In this document: piece after piece, positions 5,872 to 6,398 of the stretch | How the letters are laid out: each line of letters starts with the position of its first letter | How positions within the stretch are numbered: position 1 is the first letter of the stretch | Source of the DNA: Treponema sp. | Lineage (GTDB): Bacteria > Spirochaetota > Spirochaetia > Treponematales > Breznakiellaceae | Assembly: GCA_031272575.1 (NCBI GenBank) | Contig: JAISTO010000020.1 | Coordinates: forward strand, 1 to 6,398 | DNA length: 6,398 nucleotides | Reading direction: 5' to 3' | Position numbers and translations under genes: made by a program | Notes under the pieces: generated by a model | What the model was told of the DNA's origin: nothing | What the model saw: only the letters and a program-made list of their open reading frames with translations | Databases searched by the model: none

Positions 5872-5920
5872 CGGCGCGGTGCGGGGGTACGGTGCGGGGG
5901 AGTGAGAGCCGCGGGGTGCG

Positions 5921-5955
5921 TTGGGACTCGGGACTTGGGACTTGGGACTTGAGCG
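5921..5955 (+). repeat. Heptamer tandem array TTGGGAC, four to five units
   Basis: Units lie at 5921-5927, 5928-5934 (TCGGGAC), 5935-5941 and 5942-5948, with a decayed fifth at 5949-5955 (TTGAGCG). The 7-bp period does not fit codons, in keeping with a non-coding location. Confidence 0.92.
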
Positions 5956-6001
5956 TGGTGCGGGGGTGCGGGGTGAAGGGGAGCAAGCGGAGGGCGGGGC
6001 G

Positions 6002-6122
6002 TGGACGGTGGACGGTGGAAAGTGGAGGAGTAGTTCGCGAGTCTTTCGGCCTACCGATATGCATAGAAGTACCACGAAAGACTTTCGCATAACCCCCTCC
6101 ACCGTCCACCGTCCATTTTCCA
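6002..6122. repeat. 121-bp imperfect palindrome with heptad-repeat arms, MITE- or REP-like
   Basis: The left arm is four heptads at 6002-6029 (TGGACGG twice, TGGAAAG, TGGAGGA). The right arm is the reverse complement of four similar heptads at 6095-6122 (TGGAAAA, TGGACGG twice, TGGAGGG), 22 of 28 positions matching. Inside, a core centred on ATGCAT (6059-6064) pairs in register, with a perfect 9-bp stem AGTCTTTCG (6040-6048) against 6075-6083 and symmetric 3-base internal loops; 21 of 32 inner positions are Watson-Crick pairs. A single-base offset separates core and arms. It begins 30 bp after the DUF6273 stop but has no T-run, so it is not a classical terminator. Confidence 0.8.
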
Positions 6123-6152
6123 CTCACCCAAGCGCTCCGCGCCCCCTACTCC

Positions 6153-6398
6153 CTACCACACACAAAACGCCGGGGCAACGCCCACATTATCCTGGTTAGG
6201 CGAAGTATAGAAATCAGAGCCGACGGTGTTGACTTCGCAGAAACTGGTGGGAGTGAAATATCTGGCCCAACCAGGGCTGGCCTCCCAGTAGCAGGCTGGG
6301 TTGCCGTCTTTGTTATACTTTTTCCGCAAATCATCATCTGTGTAGTATTCCAGCCGCGCCTGATTCGCCTCGGTTTCATACGCGCCGTTTGCACAGGC
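6153..6398 (-). CDS. DUF6273-like domain protein, C-terminal end (5' part outside window)
   Basis: The frame is open from the window edge to a TAG at 6155-6153, giving 81 residues. The segment PACYWEASPGWAR, then FCEVNTVGSD and the ending GVAPAFCVW has the arrangement I recall for DUF6273 domains: an aromatic pair before SP, a strand with VxxxG, and a terminal GVxPAF-V. Such proteins are numerous in Treponema and often form the C-terminal domain of secreted or surface lipoproteins, of unknown function. The start, any signal peptide and any upstream repeats are beyond the window. Composition is less GC-rich than the operon. A neighbouring minus-strand frame across 6146-6394 is open but basic and without family resemblance, so it is a shadow. 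Confidence 0.75.
   Translation of the reverse strand, partial: ACANGAYETEANQARLEYYTDDDLRKKYNKDGNPACYWEASPGWARYFTPTSFCEVNTVGSDFYTSPNQDNVGVAPAFCVW

Larger units (their letters stand above)
5872..6152. other. Non-coding, repeat-rich intergenic region
   Basis: Between the DUF6273 stop and the operon promoter there is no believable gene. The stretch holds G-runs (for example 5883-5887 and 5896-5900), a heptamer array at 5921-5955, and a heptad-armed palindrome at 6002-6122. Open frames across it on both strands code only low-complexity sequence created by these repeats. No tRNA, rRNA or CRISPR structure was seen. Confidence 0.7.

Noticed and set aside
4979..5905. Plus-strand open frame (308 codons) opposite murI and the zinc-protein gene
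   Set aside because: Low-complexity shadow of genes with clear family motifs; no start signal.
5921..6122. CRISPR-like array
   Set aside because: Units are 7 bp and directly abutting, with no spacers and no cas genes.
6002..6122. Intrinsic terminator of the DUF6273 gene
   Set aside because: The palindrome lacks a following T-run on the minus strand and has several internal loops; it may still slow transcription but is not a standard terminator.
5831..6127. N-terminal extension of the zinc protein to 6127
   Set aside because: It runs through the heptad palindrome and G-rich promoter region; family resemblance starts exactly at MCWYC (5830).
6146..6394. Minus-strand 82-codon frame at the right end
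   Set aside because: A neighbouring frame, 6153-6398, carries the recognisable DUF6273-like ending; this one is basic and featureless.

Overview
This window looks like a piece of a GC-rich spirochaete chromosome, most likely from a Treponema-type lineage of the termite-gut or environmental kind. The taxonomic hints are the Rpn-family protein with a GLEKG-repeat tail, the end of a DUF6273-type surface protein, and the Treponema-like glutamate racemase and RsgA. This is an inference from family resemblance, not a search result.

Layout from left to right. Positions 1-603 (+) hold the 3' part of an Rpn/PD-(D/E)XK transposase-like gene. After a C-rich spacer, 680-1462 (+) encodes a CE6/SASA-type SGNH acetylesterase. 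It runs head-on into the minus strand, overlapping the end of the next gene by 62 bp. Positions 5830 down to 1401 (-) form a tight five-gene operon, in transcription order: a small nine-cysteine zinc-binding protein, murI (glutamate racemase), rsgA (ribosome-assembly GTPase), a PlsC-like membrane acyltransferase, and a fused acetyl-CoA carboxyltransferase (accDA). Gaps are 3, -4, 7 and 2 bp. Positions 5867-6152 are non-coding and repeat-rich: G-runs, a TTGGGAC heptamer array, and a large imperfect palindrome with heptad arms. Positions 6153-6398 (-) are the C-terminal end of a DUF6273-like protein whose start lies outside the window.

The operon joins cell-wall precursor supply (D-glutamate), 30S subunit maturation, phospholipid acylation and malonyl-CoA synthesis, so it reads as an envelope and growth housekeeping unit.

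The most notable observation is regulatory. Three genes (esterase, zinc protein, acyltransferase) share nearly the same upstream layout: a C5-6 run, then TTGC(C/A) as the -35, 17-18 bp, a TATnnT -10, exactly 6 bp, then ATG. This predicts transcription starting at the A of the start codon, that is leaderless mRNAs. The esterase, operon-head and internal-operon promoters all fit, while the internal genes without such a promoter do not. Second in interest are the 121-bp palindrome and the AccDA fusion that lacks the zinc ribbon usual in AccD.
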